A DNA stretch of 64,000 nucleotides from Streptococcus urinalis 2285-97 (GTDB taxonomy: Bacteria; Bacillota; Bacilli; Lactobacillales; Streptococcaceae): contig NZ_AEUZ02000001.1 in NCBI RefSeq assembly GCF_000188055.2, positions 1,502,001 through 1,566,000 of the forward strand, written 5' to 3'. The notes below the pieces were generated by a model. It was not told the DNA's origin, searched no databases, and was given only the letters and a program-made list of their open reading frames with translations. Below, one piece after another: positions 46,042 through 56,428 of this stretch. The first letter of the stretch is position 1; each line of letters starts with the position of its first letter. Position numbers and translations under genes: made by a program.

Positions 46042-46800
46042 ATGACAAAAGATCAATTATCAACAAAACTGAAGAAATTAAAACATGTACAAGTCTATAA
46101 CCAGATTTTTCATCTCATTCAAGATGGCACTTTTCCTCCTGGTATGCAGTTACCTTCTGAGCCAGAACTAGCAGAGCAATTAAATGTTAGTCGTATGACG
46201 CTTCGAAAATCCCTAGCACTGCTTCAAGAAGACCATCTTGTCAAAAATATCAGAGGAAAAGGAAATTTTGTTAGAGAACTTAATAATTACGCCAACCATG
46301 CTGGAATGGAAACCTTACAACATCCCATAAAAGCGTGTTGTAATGTTGACATCGAAAAAGTTGAAATTGAATTTCGGATTGAAGTTCCAAGTGAAGCTAT
46401 TAGTGCCGCTATCCAACAAGAAACACCTGTCGTGATTATTGCAGATAGATGGTATCACTTAAGTGACAATACTAAAGCTTATACCTTATCATTTATTCCT
46501 GTCGATGTTATCTCTCAATTTAATATTAATCTCAATCACTTAGATGAGTTAAATAGCTTCTTAGAAGAAAAACTATATCAACCTGGGAATGCAAGTCATT
46601 CACAAACAGAATTTTGCTTTACAAAAGCGGGAAATTTCACCGCAACAAAGTATATATTATCTGAACATGGTGATTTTATGTTGATTCAAGAAAGTATTTT
46701 TAAAGGTGAAAAAATGTTGGTGCAAAATAAGCATTATATTCCTATTGAATGTTTTGAAATGCATTTAAACTCACAATATTTTGATACTAAAACATACTGA
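46042..46800 (+). CDS. GntR-family (HutC/UTRA type) regulator of nucleoside genes
   Basis: About 252 residues from ATG 46042, with AAAGGGG before it; an earlier in-frame ATG at 45958 would start within the operator region. N-terminal winged helix: PPGMQLPSEPELAEQLNVSR then MTLRKSLALLQEDHLVKNIR. C-terminal UTRA ligand domain to the end. It is divergent from udp-nupC-deoC, so it probably responds to a nucleoside or deoxyribose metabolite. Confidence 0.9.
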   Translation: MTKDQLSTKLKKLKHVQVYNQIFHLIQDGTFPPGMQLPSEPELAEQLNVSRMTLRKSLALLQEDHLVKNIRGKGNFVRELNNYANHAGMETLQHPIKACCNVDIEKVEIEFRIEVPSEAISAAIQQETPVVIIADRWYHLSDNTKAYTLSFIPVDVISQFNINLNHLDELNSFLEEKLYQPGNASHSQTEFCFTKAGNFTATKYILSEHGDFMLIQESIFKGEKMLVQNKHYIPIECFEMHLNSQYFDTKTY

Positions 46801-47009
46801 TTAAGAGATTCATTAATCTTTTCTAAAAAACATACTGTATGATAGATTACAAGAATTAGCTTTAGATTGCAAGCTTATTTTCAATTATAAATAAAAAACA
46901 TCTCTTTTTTGGAAATTTTTTTATTTATAATTGAATTTTCTTTTTTTATTAATACTTGATTTTTCAGTTAATTTTTGAAAGAATAACATATAGAAAAGAG
47001 GTTATTCCT

Positions 47010-48095
47010 ATGACAAAATTAGATCACATTAGACACTATTTAAAAGAAGAAAATGCAGATTTAGCGGTTTTTTCAGATCCAGTTACCATTAACTACTTGA
47101 CAGGATTTTATTGTGATCCTCACGAAAGACAACTCTTTTTATTTGTTTTTCAAGAATCAGATCCTTATTTATTTGTACCTGCCTTAGAAGTGACACGTGC
47201 TGGCCAAGCTGTTCCTTTTAATGTCTTTGGTTATATGGATTCTGAAAACCCATGGGAAAAAATAAAAACAGGTTTACCACAAATTAAAACTTCGAAAATT
47301 TTTGCAGAATTTGATCACCTTAATGTTACTAAATTCAATGGTTTAAAATCCATTTTTGGTGACAACTTCGATAATTTGACGCCTTACATTCAGAGAATGC
47401 GTTTAATCAAATCTGCTGATGAAATTGAGAAAATGAAAATTGCTGGTGATTATGCAGATAAAGCTGTTCAAATTGGCTTTGAAAATATTTCATCACAAAA
47501 TACTGAAACAGATATCATCGCACAAATTGAATTTGGAATGAAAAAAATTGGCATCAATCAAATGTCATTTGACACCATGGTTTTAACAGGTGATAATGCT
47601 GCTAACCCACATGGTATTCCTGGAACCAATAAAATTGAGGATAATGCTTTGCTCTTATTTGATTTAGGTGTTGTTTCAAATGGCTATACAAGTGATATGA
47701 CACGGACAGTTGCTATTGGAAAACCTGATCAATTTAAGATTGATATTTATAATCTTTGTTTAAAAGCTCATCAATCGGCTATCGATTTTATTAAACCAGG
47801 AGTGACGGCTTCTCAAATAGATGCTGCTGCACGAAGTGTTATTGAGGAGGCTGGTTATGGAGAGTACTTCAATCATCGCCTAGGACATGGACTTGGTATG
47901 GATGTTCATGAATTTCCATCTATTATGGAAGGAAATGATATGATTATTGAAGAAGGTATGTGCTTCTCAGTTGAACCAGGAATATACATTCCTGGAAAAG
48001 TTGGTGTTCGTATAGAAGATTGTGGTTACGTCACTAAAGATGGATTTGAAGTGTTTACACATACTCCAAAAGAATTACTTTATTTTGAAGCATAA
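47010..48095 (+). CDS. pepQ: Xaa-Pro dipeptidase (M24B)
   Basis: 361 residues from ATG 47010, with AGAGG before it; an earlier in-frame ATG lacks a ribosome-binding site. Five metal ligands are visible: LLFDLGVVSNGYTSDMTRTV (two Asp), HRLGHGLGMDVHE (His), FSVEPGIYIPG (Glu) and RIEDCGYV (Glu). It cleaves Xaa-Pro dipeptides. In related streptococci pepQ is directly divergent from ccpA; here nucleoside genes separate them. Confidence 0.96.
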   Translation: MTKLDHIRHYLKEENADLAVFSDPVTINYLTGFYCDPHERQLFLFVFQESDPYLFVPALEVTRAGQAVPFNVFGYMDSENPWEKIKTGLPQIKTSKIFAEFDHLNVTKFNGLKSIFGDNFDNLTPYIQRMRLIKSADEIEKMKIAGDYADKAVQIGFENISSQNTETDIIAQIEFGMKKIGINQMSFDTMVLTGDNAANPHGIPGTNKIEDNALLLFDLGVVSNGYTSDMTRTVAIGKPDQFKIDIYNLCLKAHQSAIDFIKPGVTASQIDAAARSVIEEAGYGEYFNHRLGHGLGMDVHEFPSIMEGNDMIIEEGMCFSVEPGIYIPGKVGVRIEDCGYVTKDGFEVFTHTPKELLYFEA

Positions 48096-48126
48096 AAAAA
48101 TCACTTTTTAAAAGTGATTTTTCTTT
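48096..48126. terminator. Bidirectional terminator between pepQ and the cel operon
   Basis: AAAATCACTTTT pairs with AAAAGTGATTTT, flanked by A and T runs. Confidence 0.85.
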
Positions 48127-48128
48127 TT

Positions 48129-49490
48129 TTATTCAGCTGCTGCTAAGTTAGCTGCTTCTTCAGCTACCAATTTTTTATCGTAAACACGAATGAATGGATA
48201 GTATACTAAGAAGGCTACTAGGGCACATAAGAGTGCAACTACAATTGCTTTAACATCAGCGGTACCGAGGAATGCACCGATACCAACTGGTGTTGGCCAT
48301 GGAACTTGCGCTACAACTGGTTTTATCAATGATAATTTCATTGAGAAGTAATAAACAGACATTGAAGCAATTGGAGCTAGCATAAATGGAACAGCAAGTG
48401 CTGGATTATAAATAATAGGAAGACCAAAGATTAGTGGTTCGTTAATATTGAAGAAGCCTGGAACTACTGAAGCTTTACCGATAGCACTCAATTGTTCAGA
48501 ACGAGCACGAGTAGCTAACCAGATACACATACCAAGTGTGGCACCAGAACCACCAGCGATAACAAACATATTTGAAAATTCACCAGCAACGATTAAATGT
48601 CCACCGTTAGCATTTGTAGCCATATTTGCAAGAGCGATTGGGTTTACGAATGCAAAGATAATATTGGCACCATGGATACCGACAATCCACAAAGCTTGAG
48701 TTAAGAGATAAATAACAACAAGACCAAGCCATGTATCTGTTAAATGCGCAACGAAACCAAATGGAATAGCAATAACTTCAAAAATATCAGTTCCTAATGC
48801 AACAAGAATACCATTTAAAATAATAACAAAGAAGGCGATAACAAAACTTGGAATGAGGGCTGTAAATCCACGTGATACACCTTCTGGTACAGATTCAGGC
48901 ATGCTAATAACCCAGTGACGTTTAACACACATACGATATAAAAGAACTGAAACAATACCCATGATGATCGCTGTAAAGATACCAGTTGTACCAAAACGTG
49001 TAACACCATTTGCCATTGCCCAACCATCAGCAACAACTGCACCTTTTTTAAGAGCTACTACTGCTGACATGGCACCATTTTTAAAGACAATTTGTGGAAC
49101 TGTCATGATAAAAGCAAATAATCCAAGAAGTGCACCATTAATTGGTGTTAAATCAAGATCTTCTTCTTCAGCATAGATTTTTGTTAATTCATAAGAAATA
49201 GCAAGAACGAAGTAAAGTGATAAAGAACCCATTGTTGCGTAGTTTGCAACCATGTAAAGTGGGGTAAATTTATCAAATGATGCTGCGAAGACTTTGGCTA
49301 CGATTGGCCAAAATGAGAATGCTTGTGGTAGGATACTAAAAACCAAAAACATTGAACCGACGATGGTAAATGGAACTGCTGCCATACCAGCGGCTGTGAT
49401 TGCACGAACCACTTTATATGATGCAATTTTTCCCATTGGACCCATTAGATACTTATCTAATAAGCCAAAGAAACCTTTTTGTTCTTCCAT
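48129..49490 (-). CDS. celB: PTS cellobiose-family transporter subunit IIC
   Basis: 453 residues with about ten membrane helices, typical of EIIC of the lactose/cellobiose family (GSMFLVFSILPQAFSFW, WIVGIHGANIIFAF, NINEPLIFGLPIIYNP). The conserved NEPLIFG motif binds sugar. It imports and phosphorylates beta-glucosides with the IIA and IIB subunits upstream. Last gene of the operon. Confidence 0.95.
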   Translation of the reverse strand: MEEQKGFFGLLDKYLMGPMGKIASYKVVRAITAAGMAAVPFTIVGSMFLVFSILPQAFSFWPIVAKVFAASFDKFTPLYMVANYATMGSLSLYFVLAISYELTKIYAEEEDLDLTPINGALLGLFAFIMTVPQIVFKNGAMSAVVALKKGAVVADGWAMANGVTRFGTTGIFTAIIMGIVSVLLYRMCVKRHWVISMPESVPEGVSRGFTALIPSFVIAFFVIILNGILVALGTDIFEVIAIPFGFVAHLTDTWLGLVVIYLLTQALWIVGIHGANIIFAFVNPIALANMATNANGGHLIVAGEFSNMFVIAGGSGATLGMCIWLATRARSEQLSAIGKASVVPGFFNINEPLIFGLPIIYNPALAVPFMLAPIASMSVYYFSMKLSLIKPVVAQVPWPTPVGIGAFLGTADVKAIVVALLCALVAFLVYYPFIRVYDKKLVAEEAANLAAAE

Positions 49491-49510
49491 GAGAACTCCT
49501 CCTAAAAAAT

Positions 49511-50044
49511 TTAAATATATTTTTCAATATTTTGAAAACGTTTGTAATAATTATCCTTATTCAATTCAATCAATCTAATACGATTGAGACTAAACCATGC
49601 AACAACCATTCCCAAGACTTGTAGCAGTATGAGAAATATCAGAGCTGTCCTATGATTTGAAAAGGTTGGTAAAATCGTATTTGCTGACTGTGTTACCAAT
49701 GAAATCAGGATAACAAATGCATTCACAAGCAGTTGTGCTTTAAAAGCCAAATCTGTCATTTTTAGATTGATCACTTTAGCACCATATAGTCTAAATTGCT
49801 CTATTGTTGCAATCACTAATAAAATGAGCATCAGAGCTGGAATAATAAGGTAGAGACTAGCTTGGAATAATTGTGTGATTAACCAATAAGTATTGGCAAA
49901 AAAGAATAAGGTTAACGAGTATCTTAGCAACATGAATCGATTAAAGCGATTGTTTTTCAGTTTAACTTCAGTTCTAATTTGATCTGGTGTTTTTTTTGAT
50001 TTTTGCTTTTCACTCATAACCTTTTGAAGTTGCTTTTGACTCAT
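49511..50044 (-). CDS. Hypothetical four-helix membrane protein of the cel operon
   Basis: 177 residues. A charged N-terminal ~40 residues (QKSKKTPDQIRTEVKLKNNR) precedes four hydrophobic helices (LLRYSLTLFFFANTYWLITQ; IIPALMLILLVIATI; LLVNAFVILISLV; LIFLILLQVLGMVVAWF). I do not recognise a family with known function. The gene between IIA and IIC resembles an unknown found in streptococcal cel operons, which suggests a link to beta-glucoside transport or its control. Confidence 0.8.
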   Translation of the reverse strand: MSQKQLQKVMSEKQKSKKTPDQIRTEVKLKNNRFNRFMLLRYSLTLFFFANTYWLITQLFQASLYLIIPALMLILLVIATIEQFRLYGAKVINLKMTDLAFKAQLLVNAFVILISLVTQSANTILPTFSNHRTALIFLILLQVLGMVVAWFSLNRIRLIELNKDNYYKRFQNIEKYI

Positions 50045-50059
50045 TTTATTTACCCACCT

Positions 50060-50374
50060 CTAATTAACTTTCTTATATAAAGCCAACATTTCTAGAGCTA
50101 CTTCACGAAGTGTCATGGTAGTCATTAAGTGATCTTGTGCATGGACCATAATGATTTCAATCTTAATTTCAGTCCCACTAGCATATTCTTGCAATAATTT
50201 TGTTTGTGCATTATGAGCTAGAAGTAATTCTTCGTTAGCATCGTCTAGTAATTTCTCAGCAGCTTCATAATCGCCTTCTCTCATTTTATCGAAAGCTTCA
50301 TGAACTGTTGTTCTAGAATTTCCACTATTTAAAATAATTTCAAAGGCTGCCATTTGCAACTCATCACTTGTCAT
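50060..50374 (-). CDS. PTS lactose/cellobiose subunit IIA
   Basis: 104 residues, complete EIIA-Lac family protein: QMAAFEIILNSGNSRTTVHE, the phosphorylated His in LLLAHNAQTKLL, and IIMVHAQDHLMTTMT near the end. It passes phosphate from HPr to the IIB subunit. Confidence 0.95.
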   Translation of the reverse strand: MTSDELQMAAFEIILNSGNSRTTVHEAFDKMREGDYEAAEKLLDDANEELLLAHNAQTKLLQEYASGTEIKIEIIMVHAQDHLMTTMTLREVALEMLALYKKVN

Positions 50375-50383
50375 AATTATCTC

Positions 50384-52354
50384 CTATATCTCTTGTAAAA
50401 AGATTGATTTAAAATCATCAAAATCTTTACAAGCTATTAATTTTTCTTTTTGTTCTTTTTGTTCTGTTAATGCCACAATCACTCTTGTAATATCAGATAA
50501 GCCTTCATTGCTAAATTGTGATGGCGAGACTAGAAATACTAATCTTATACTTTCAAAATCTTCTTCCCAATAGATGCCATCTCTGATAATCGCAACGGCA
50601 ATTTTAGCTTTTGTATCAATAGCTTTTAAGGGATGAGGCACTGCTATATCTTGGTCAAAAACAACTGAACTAAATGATTCTCTAAGAGAAATTAGCTCTT
50701 TCATAGATTCACTGTAATCTGTGTCATTTTTGTCGTCATCCATCATTTGAATGAGATGATCCAGCACATCTTCTTTTGTTGATTGATTTAATATAAGAAA
50801 ACGTTTTTGATCAAAATAATGTTCAAATGTTGATAGCAATGAAAGTGTATTACTAGACTGTTTTGGACGGTGTTGCTTAAACTCTATTTGATTTAATTTT
50901 TGTTTGATTGTTTGAACTTCTTTGTCATTTAGGAAAACACTTACTGTAAATACAGGGATAGTGAAGACCAAATTAGATAAATCAATGGTTGAAATAATTA
51001 AGTCTACATTTTCTAACTTATCTGCAGTGATGTCATAATAACCCACTAAATCAACAACATTAATTTGACGGCCAAGTTCATTTTCAATTCTCATCCTAAG
51101 CATCTGGGCACTGCCATAACCAGTGGCACAGATAACCAAGGCATTTAATTTATGATTTTGATGAAAACGTTCTATAGCTGCTAATAAGTGAAGTGATACA
51201 TAAGCAATTTCATCTTCTGATAAATGATAATCTTGAAACGTTATCATATGACTCATTAATCCATGAGCGATAAGATAAGCTTCTTTATATTGTGTTTGAA
51301 TATCCTGTAAGAGTGGATTATCTAATCTAACATCATTTTTAAGCCGTTCTAATAGAACTTCTAAATGTGTTAATAAGCCTTCTAAAAAAGTAAAATCTTG
51401 ACTAAATTGATAACCATAAAGTTGATCAATTTCTAAACAAGCTTTAACCAGGTCTTGTAGTAACGACAATCTATTCTGACTATCTTGTTTAGATTTTTGA
51501 GCACTTTCGGAAATGAGATGAACCGCAATATAATTAATTTCTTCATTCGGAAAATCAGTTTTTGTGATTCCTTTTGTGCGAGTTAGAATCTGTCTAGCAA
51601 TACTAATCTCTTTTTGAAATCGTGATTGATCAATTTTTAGTTCAGAAATTCTAAAACCCTTATTAACCCTTGAAATTGCTAATGCGATATGCACAATCAA
51701 ATTTTGAATGACAAAGTCAGATAATTTCAAAGATTGATTACGGCACTCATCCAATACGATGATGGTGATTTCTTCAAAGCTAATCGGTAATTTAAAGAAA
51801 TCATCACCAACATATTGATGGATATTCTTTAGAAAGTGTCCACTAAAGTAATAATCCATGATGAAGTGCCGTTTATCATGTTCTGCACCTTTGACGTAAA
51901 CGCCTTTGTTAGCCCTACTCTCAATACTGAGATTATATTTGACAAAATCCTGACGGATTTTTTTAAAATCTGCTGATAAAGTCGAACGACTAACATATAA
52001 AGTATCAACCAAATCTTCAAAGAAAATATCATCTTGCTCAAAAATGAGTTTATTGATGATGTAATTCCTTCGATCATTAATATCAATATTTTCAGTCCCA
52101 AAATGGTCAGAGTCAGCCTTTATTAAACTTAAATAATCATTTTGATCATTAACAGTTAATTGATAACCATGACCCTGTTTTGATAAGATACTAATGCCAC
52201 TACTTCCTTCAATACTTGACAATAATGATTTGATGTAAGTTCGGACAGTTCTATCAGAACAAGCCAGATGTTTTGCCAACTCTTTACTCGTTACAAAATC
52301 TCCTTTATGTTGGTAAAGATATTGTAAGATGAGTATTTCTTTTTGACCTAACAT
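50384..52354 (-). CDS. PRD-containing transcriptional activator of the cel operon (BglG/MtlR type)
   Basis: 656 residues in the LicR/CelR layout: N-terminal helix-turn-helix domains (LYQHKGDFVTSKELAKHLAC; DTLYVSRSTLSADFKKIRQD), two PTS regulation domains with conserved His (~180-390), an EIIB-Gat-like domain (NALVICATGYGSAQMLRMRI) and an EIIA-like C terminus (SFSSVVFDQDIAVPHPLKAI). Activity is set by phosphorylation from PTS proteins. It lies between IIB and IIA in the operon it probably activates. Confidence 0.93.
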   Translation of the reverse strand: MLGQKEILILQYLYQHKGDFVTSKELAKHLACSDRTVRTYIKSLLSSIEGSSGISILSKQGHGYQLTVNDQNDYLSLIKADSDHFGTENIDINDRRNYIINKLIFEQDDIFFEDLVDTLYVSRSTLSADFKKIRQDFVKYNLSIESRANKGVYVKGAEHDKRHFIMDYYFSGHFLKNIHQYVGDDFFKLPISFEEITIIVLDECRNQSLKLSDFVIQNLIVHIALAISRVNKGFRISELKIDQSRFQKEISIARQILTRTKGITKTDFPNEEINYIAVHLISESAQKSKQDSQNRLSLLQDLVKACLEIDQLYGYQFSQDFTFLEGLLTHLEVLLERLKNDVRLDNPLLQDIQTQYKEAYLIAHGLMSHMITFQDYHLSEDEIAYVSLHLLAAIERFHQNHKLNALVICATGYGSAQMLRMRIENELGRQINVVDLVGYYDITADKLENVDLIISTIDLSNLVFTIPVFTVSVFLNDKEVQTIKQKLNQIEFKQHRPKQSSNTLSLLSTFEHYFDQKRFLILNQSTKEDVLDHLIQMMDDDKNDTDYSESMKELISLRESFSSVVFDQDIAVPHPLKAIDTKAKIAVAIIRDGIYWEEDFESIRLVFLVSPSQFSNEGLSDITRVIVALTEQKEQKEKLIACKDFDDFKSIFLQEI

Positions 52355-52421
52355 GACGTCTCCTTTGAAAATGATTCTAATATTCTATTTATTTAATATT
52401 ATAACTCATTCTCAAATCTAA

Positions 52422-52739
52422 TTAAATGGAATCTTTAACGAGTTTAGCCATTTTTTCAATACCCATTGGAATTGGAATATAAGCTTGTGGTGGAATTTGA
52501 ACTACAGGTCGATCAACTTTTTTTGCTGCTTCTTCAAATTGTTTAAAATGCATCTTAGTTTGAGGGCTGATGAGATACAAATCATATTCAGCTGAAGCAA
52601 TGCGCTTGCCACCTTCAGGGACGCCAACAGCATTCATTTCAATATCTTCACCTTGTTCTTTTAACAATGTTTCTGTTTTTTTAGCAATTAGTGAAGAAGA
52701 CATACCACCTGCACAAATAATTAAAGCTTTTTTAGCCAT
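52422..52739 (-). CDS. celA: PTS cellobiose-family subunit IIB
   Basis: 105 residues. The phosphorylated Cys lies in ALIICAGGMSSSLIAKKTET (residue ~9). Complete EIIB-Lac/Cel domain, ending VQIPPQAYIPIPMGIEKMAK. First gene of the cel operon, with a cre site at 52793-52806 upstream. Confidence 0.95.
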   Translation of the reverse strand: MAKKALIICAGGMSSSLIAKKTETLLKEQGEDIEMNAVGVPEGGKRIASAEYDLYLISPQTKMHFKQFEEAAKKVDRPVVQIPPQAYIPIPMGIEKMAKLVKDSI

Positions 52740-52792
52740 TTCCTTTTTCCTCCTTGGGATTTAATATTTTGTTTTTGTAATTTTATTATATA

Positions 52793-52806
52793 TGAATACG
52801 CTTACA
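52793..52806 (-). promoter_or_regulatory. cre site upstream of the cel operon
   Basis: TGAATACGCTTACA fits the CcpA consensus at all fixed positions I know. It is placed to repress celA and downstream genes in glucose. Confidence 0.65.
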
Positions 52807-52900
52807 ATGACCATGGTTACTTTTTCCGTAACGATACGGAAATTCCTTTTTTAAACTGAAATCTTTTTCTGTAATGAAGCATTTTGGAATATTATCTCAA

Positions 52901-52940
52901 TAAAAAAAGATAATGGAAAATCCACTATCTTTTTTTAATG
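52901..52940 (-). terminator. Terminator before the cel operon
   Basis: AAAAAAGATA.TGGA pairs with TCCA.TATCTTTTTT with one mismatch. It ends the gene at 52944-53279. Confidence 0.8.
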
Positions 52941-52943
52941 TCA

Positions 52944-53279
52944 TTATGCAATAACTTGTCCATGTGAAACAGCCACATTTGATTGTTTCAAGTCATATTC
53001 TGATATAATCAAATCTTGTAATTTATGATCACTTAGACGTGATGACACCATAAAACCATTTTCAGTTGGGTATTTAAGTTTGATAACTTTCATGACATTT
53101 TGATTTTCTTTAATGTCTGGCACCTCAGTATCTGAAAACTGAATCAAATAATTATTATAGTCTTGATTTTCGATATTATAAGAAGGTGTTACTCTTTTTT
53201 TAGTAAAATACATAAACACTTTCCAAAAAATAACCATAATAGCAACAATAAGCAAAAAGCCTAAAACATAATCCATCAT
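52944..53279 (-). CDS. Hypothetical small membrane-anchored protein near the bgl genes
   Basis: 111 residues: one N-terminal membrane helix (LGFLLIVAIMVIFWKVFMYF), then a polar domain (YNIENQDYNNYLIQFSDTEV ... VAVSHGQVIA). Not recognised. It has its own cre site (53316-53329) and terminator and lies between the decayed SemiSWEET/bgl genes and the cel operon, so CcpA control is likely. Confidence 0.72.
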   Translation of the reverse strand: MMDYVLGFLLIVAIMVIFWKVFMYFTKKRVTPSYNIENQDYNNYLIQFSDTEVPDIKENQNVMKVIKLKYPTENGFMVSSRLSDHKLQDLIISEYDLKQSNVAVSHGQVIA

Positions 53280-53315
53280 CTAATCCCCCTTGGTTTGATT
53301 ACTTTCATAGTTTAT

Positions 53316-53329
53316 TGATAACGCTTACA
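53316..53329 (-). promoter_or_regulatory. cre site upstream of the 111-aa gene
   Basis: TGATAACGCTTACA is a close match to the CcpA consensus. Confidence 0.65.
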
Positions 53330-53380
53330 GTATTTTCCTATTAAGGTTAGGTGTCAATAGTTAAATGACACTTTTTCTTA

Positions 53381-53621
53381 TTATTTGTAAATTAATTTAT
53401 AAACCAAAATAATGCCTGCAAGTGTAGCTGATATGGCATTTGCTCCTACTAAAGCAACGTCTTTGATCATTACACCATGTGCTAACCACAATAACATACC
53501 AAGTCACTGACATTACATACATTCCTAAAGAGATCGTTTCAGTATCTTTTGTTTTGATCACTTTTATCGCTTGAGGTATAAAACCAAAAGTTGTTAAACA
53601 TGCTGCAACAATTCCAATCAT
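53381..53621 (-). pseudogene. SemiSWEET sugar transporter gene, frameshifted
   Basis: The start reads MIGIVAACLTTFGFIPQAIK and VIKTKDTETISLGMYVMSVT, the first two helices and PQ-type motif of SemiSWEETs. An extra T in ACT-TGGTATG (about 53502-53506) shifts the frame. The correct frame continues as GMLLWLAHGVMIKDVALVGA and NAISATLAGIILVYKLI to TAA 53381-53383. The direct frame ends in unrelated sequence at 53397. SemiSWEETs pass sugars down gradients; position next to a beta-glucosidase suggests export or uptake of a product sugar. Confidence 0.82.
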
Positions 53622-53639
53622 TCTTATTTCCCTAAAAAA

Positions 53640-53665
53640 CCTTTATTGCCTTTTAGCAATAAAGG
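53640..53665 (-). terminator. Terminator after the bgl pseudogene
   Basis: CCTTTATTGC pairs with GCAATAAAGG; on the minus strand a TTTTTT run follows. Confidence 0.85.
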
Positions 53666-53675
53666 TCATTTCTTT

Positions 53676-55101
<1,426 letters not shown>

Positions 55102-55121
55102 TTATTCATTATATTTATAAT

Positions 55122-55135
55122 AGCGAGCGTTTCCA
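55122..55135 (-). promoter_or_regulatory. cre-like site upstream of bgl
   Basis: On the minus strand TGGAAACGCTCGCT, matching the CcpA core with a weaker last base. Confidence 0.5.
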
Positions 55136-55254
55136 AAAAAGAAAATGTGATTTTTTTCCTTTAACATTTAGGAAAAGACTTGTTTCATATTGCAAAATTG
55201 TTTGTGTTATTAGTTTATGATATGATGGAAGTGTCAGTAAAAAGGAGGGATAAG

Positions 55255-55926
55255 ATGACAGACCCTACACTTAAAAAACAAGTTAAAGATGCAATAAACT
55301 TTCGAACGGCTGTTCGTGTTTATAATGACGATAAAATTCCTCAAGATTTATTAGATATTATTTTAGATTCAGCATGGCAAAGTCCATCATCCATTGGACT
55401 TGAGGGTTGGCGTTTTCTCGTCTTAGAAAATGAAAATCTCAAAAAACAACTAAAAGAGGTCGCTTGGGGAGCTCAATATCAATTAGAAACTGCAAGCCAC
55501 TTCATCCTATTGCTTGCTGAAAAAAACGCTTGGTATGATAGTCAGTCTGTAAAAGACAGTCTAATCAGAAGAGGAATAACTGATGACAATGGTTTTGAAC
55601 AACGTCTTAAAACCTATAAATCATTTCAGTTAAGTGATCTAGCTATCCATGAAGGAGATGACAGAGCTCTTTTTGATTGGACTGCAAAACAGACCTACAT
55701 TGCATTGGGAGATATGATGATAACTGCTGCTTTTTTAGGCATTGATTCCTGTCCAATTGAGGGCTTTGATTATCATGCTGTTAATACTATACTAGCTGAG
55801 AATAACATCATTGATCCTAAAAAAGAAGGTGTAGCTAGTATGCTATCACTGGGCTATCGTCTCAGAGACCCTAAACATCCAAAATCACGCAAACCGCGTG
55901 AATCCGTGATTACTTACATCAAATAA
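55255..55926 (+). CDS. NAD(P)H nitroreductase family protein
   Basis: 223 residues from ATG 55255, with AAGGAGGG before it; earlier starts have no ribosome-binding site. FMN nitroreductase fold: FRTAVRVYNDDKIPQDLLDI, then SAWQSPSSIGLEGWRFLVLE, then QTYIALGDMMITAAFLGIDS and the C-terminal SMLSLGYR. It probably reduces quinones or nitro compounds with FMN. It lies 11 bp before the VOC-family gene, so the pair is an operon. Confidence 0.9.
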   Translation: MTDPTLKKQVKDAINFRTAVRVYNDDKIPQDLLDIILDSAWQSPSSIGLEGWRFLVLENENLKKQLKEVAWGAQYQLETASHFILLLAEKNAWYDSQSVKDSLIRRGITDDNGFEQRLKTYKSFQLSDLAIHEGDDRALFDWTAKQTYIALGDMMITAAFLGIDSCPIEGFDYHAVNTILAENNIIDPKKEGVASMLSLGYRLRDPKHPKSRKPRESVITYIK

Positions 55927-55937
55927 GGAGATATCAA

Positions 55938-56327
55938 ATGAAATCATTACATACTTGTATCCGTGTCAAAGACTTAGAAGAATCAATTGCATTTTACACA
56001 AAAGCTTTTCCCTTCAAAATCAGTCGTAAACGTGATTTTCCAGAATCAAAATTTACACTTGTTTATCTCGCATTAGAAGGTGAAGATTATGAGTTAGAAT
56101 TAACGTATAACTATGATCATGAAGCTTATGATTTAGGTGACGGTTATGGCCACATTGCAATTGGTACTGAAGACTTAGAAGCAACACATGAAGCTCACAA
56201 AAAAGCTGGTTACACAGTAACTGATATTAAAGGCTTAACTGATAAATCTGCACGATTCTATTTTGTACAAGATCCAGATGGTTATAAAATTGAAGTGATT
56301 GATTTGAAATCTTTCATGCAAAATTAG
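55938..56327 (+). CDS. gloA: VOC-family protein, probable lactoylglutathione lyase (glyoxalase I)
   Basis: 129 residues. Two VOC half-repeats with metal ligands: MKSLHTCIRVKDLEESIAFY (His5), YELELTYNYD (Glu), GYGHIAIGTEDLEATH (His), DPDGYKIEVIDLK (Glu). All four ligands are present, which supports glyoxalase I, detoxifying methylglyoxal. Paired with the nitroreductase gene. Confidence 0.9.
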   Translation: MKSLHTCIRVKDLEESIAFYTKAFPFKISRKRDFPESKFTLVYLALEGEDYELELTYNYDHEAYDLGDGYGHIAIGTEDLEATHEAHKKAGYTVTDIKGLTDKSARFYFVQDPDGYKIEVIDLKSFMQN

Positions 56328-56329
56328 AT

Positions 56330-56353
56330 AAAAAAGAGGGTGACCTCTTTTTT
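56330..56353 (+). terminator. Terminator after gloA
   Basis: AAAAGAGG pairs with CCTCTTTT around GTGA, followed by a T run. Confidence 0.8.
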
Positions 56354-56428
56354 TCATTAGAGCTAGTTTTTGCTAAAGCATAGAAACTATGATACAATTT
56401 GTGAAAATACACGCAGAAAGAGACTTGT

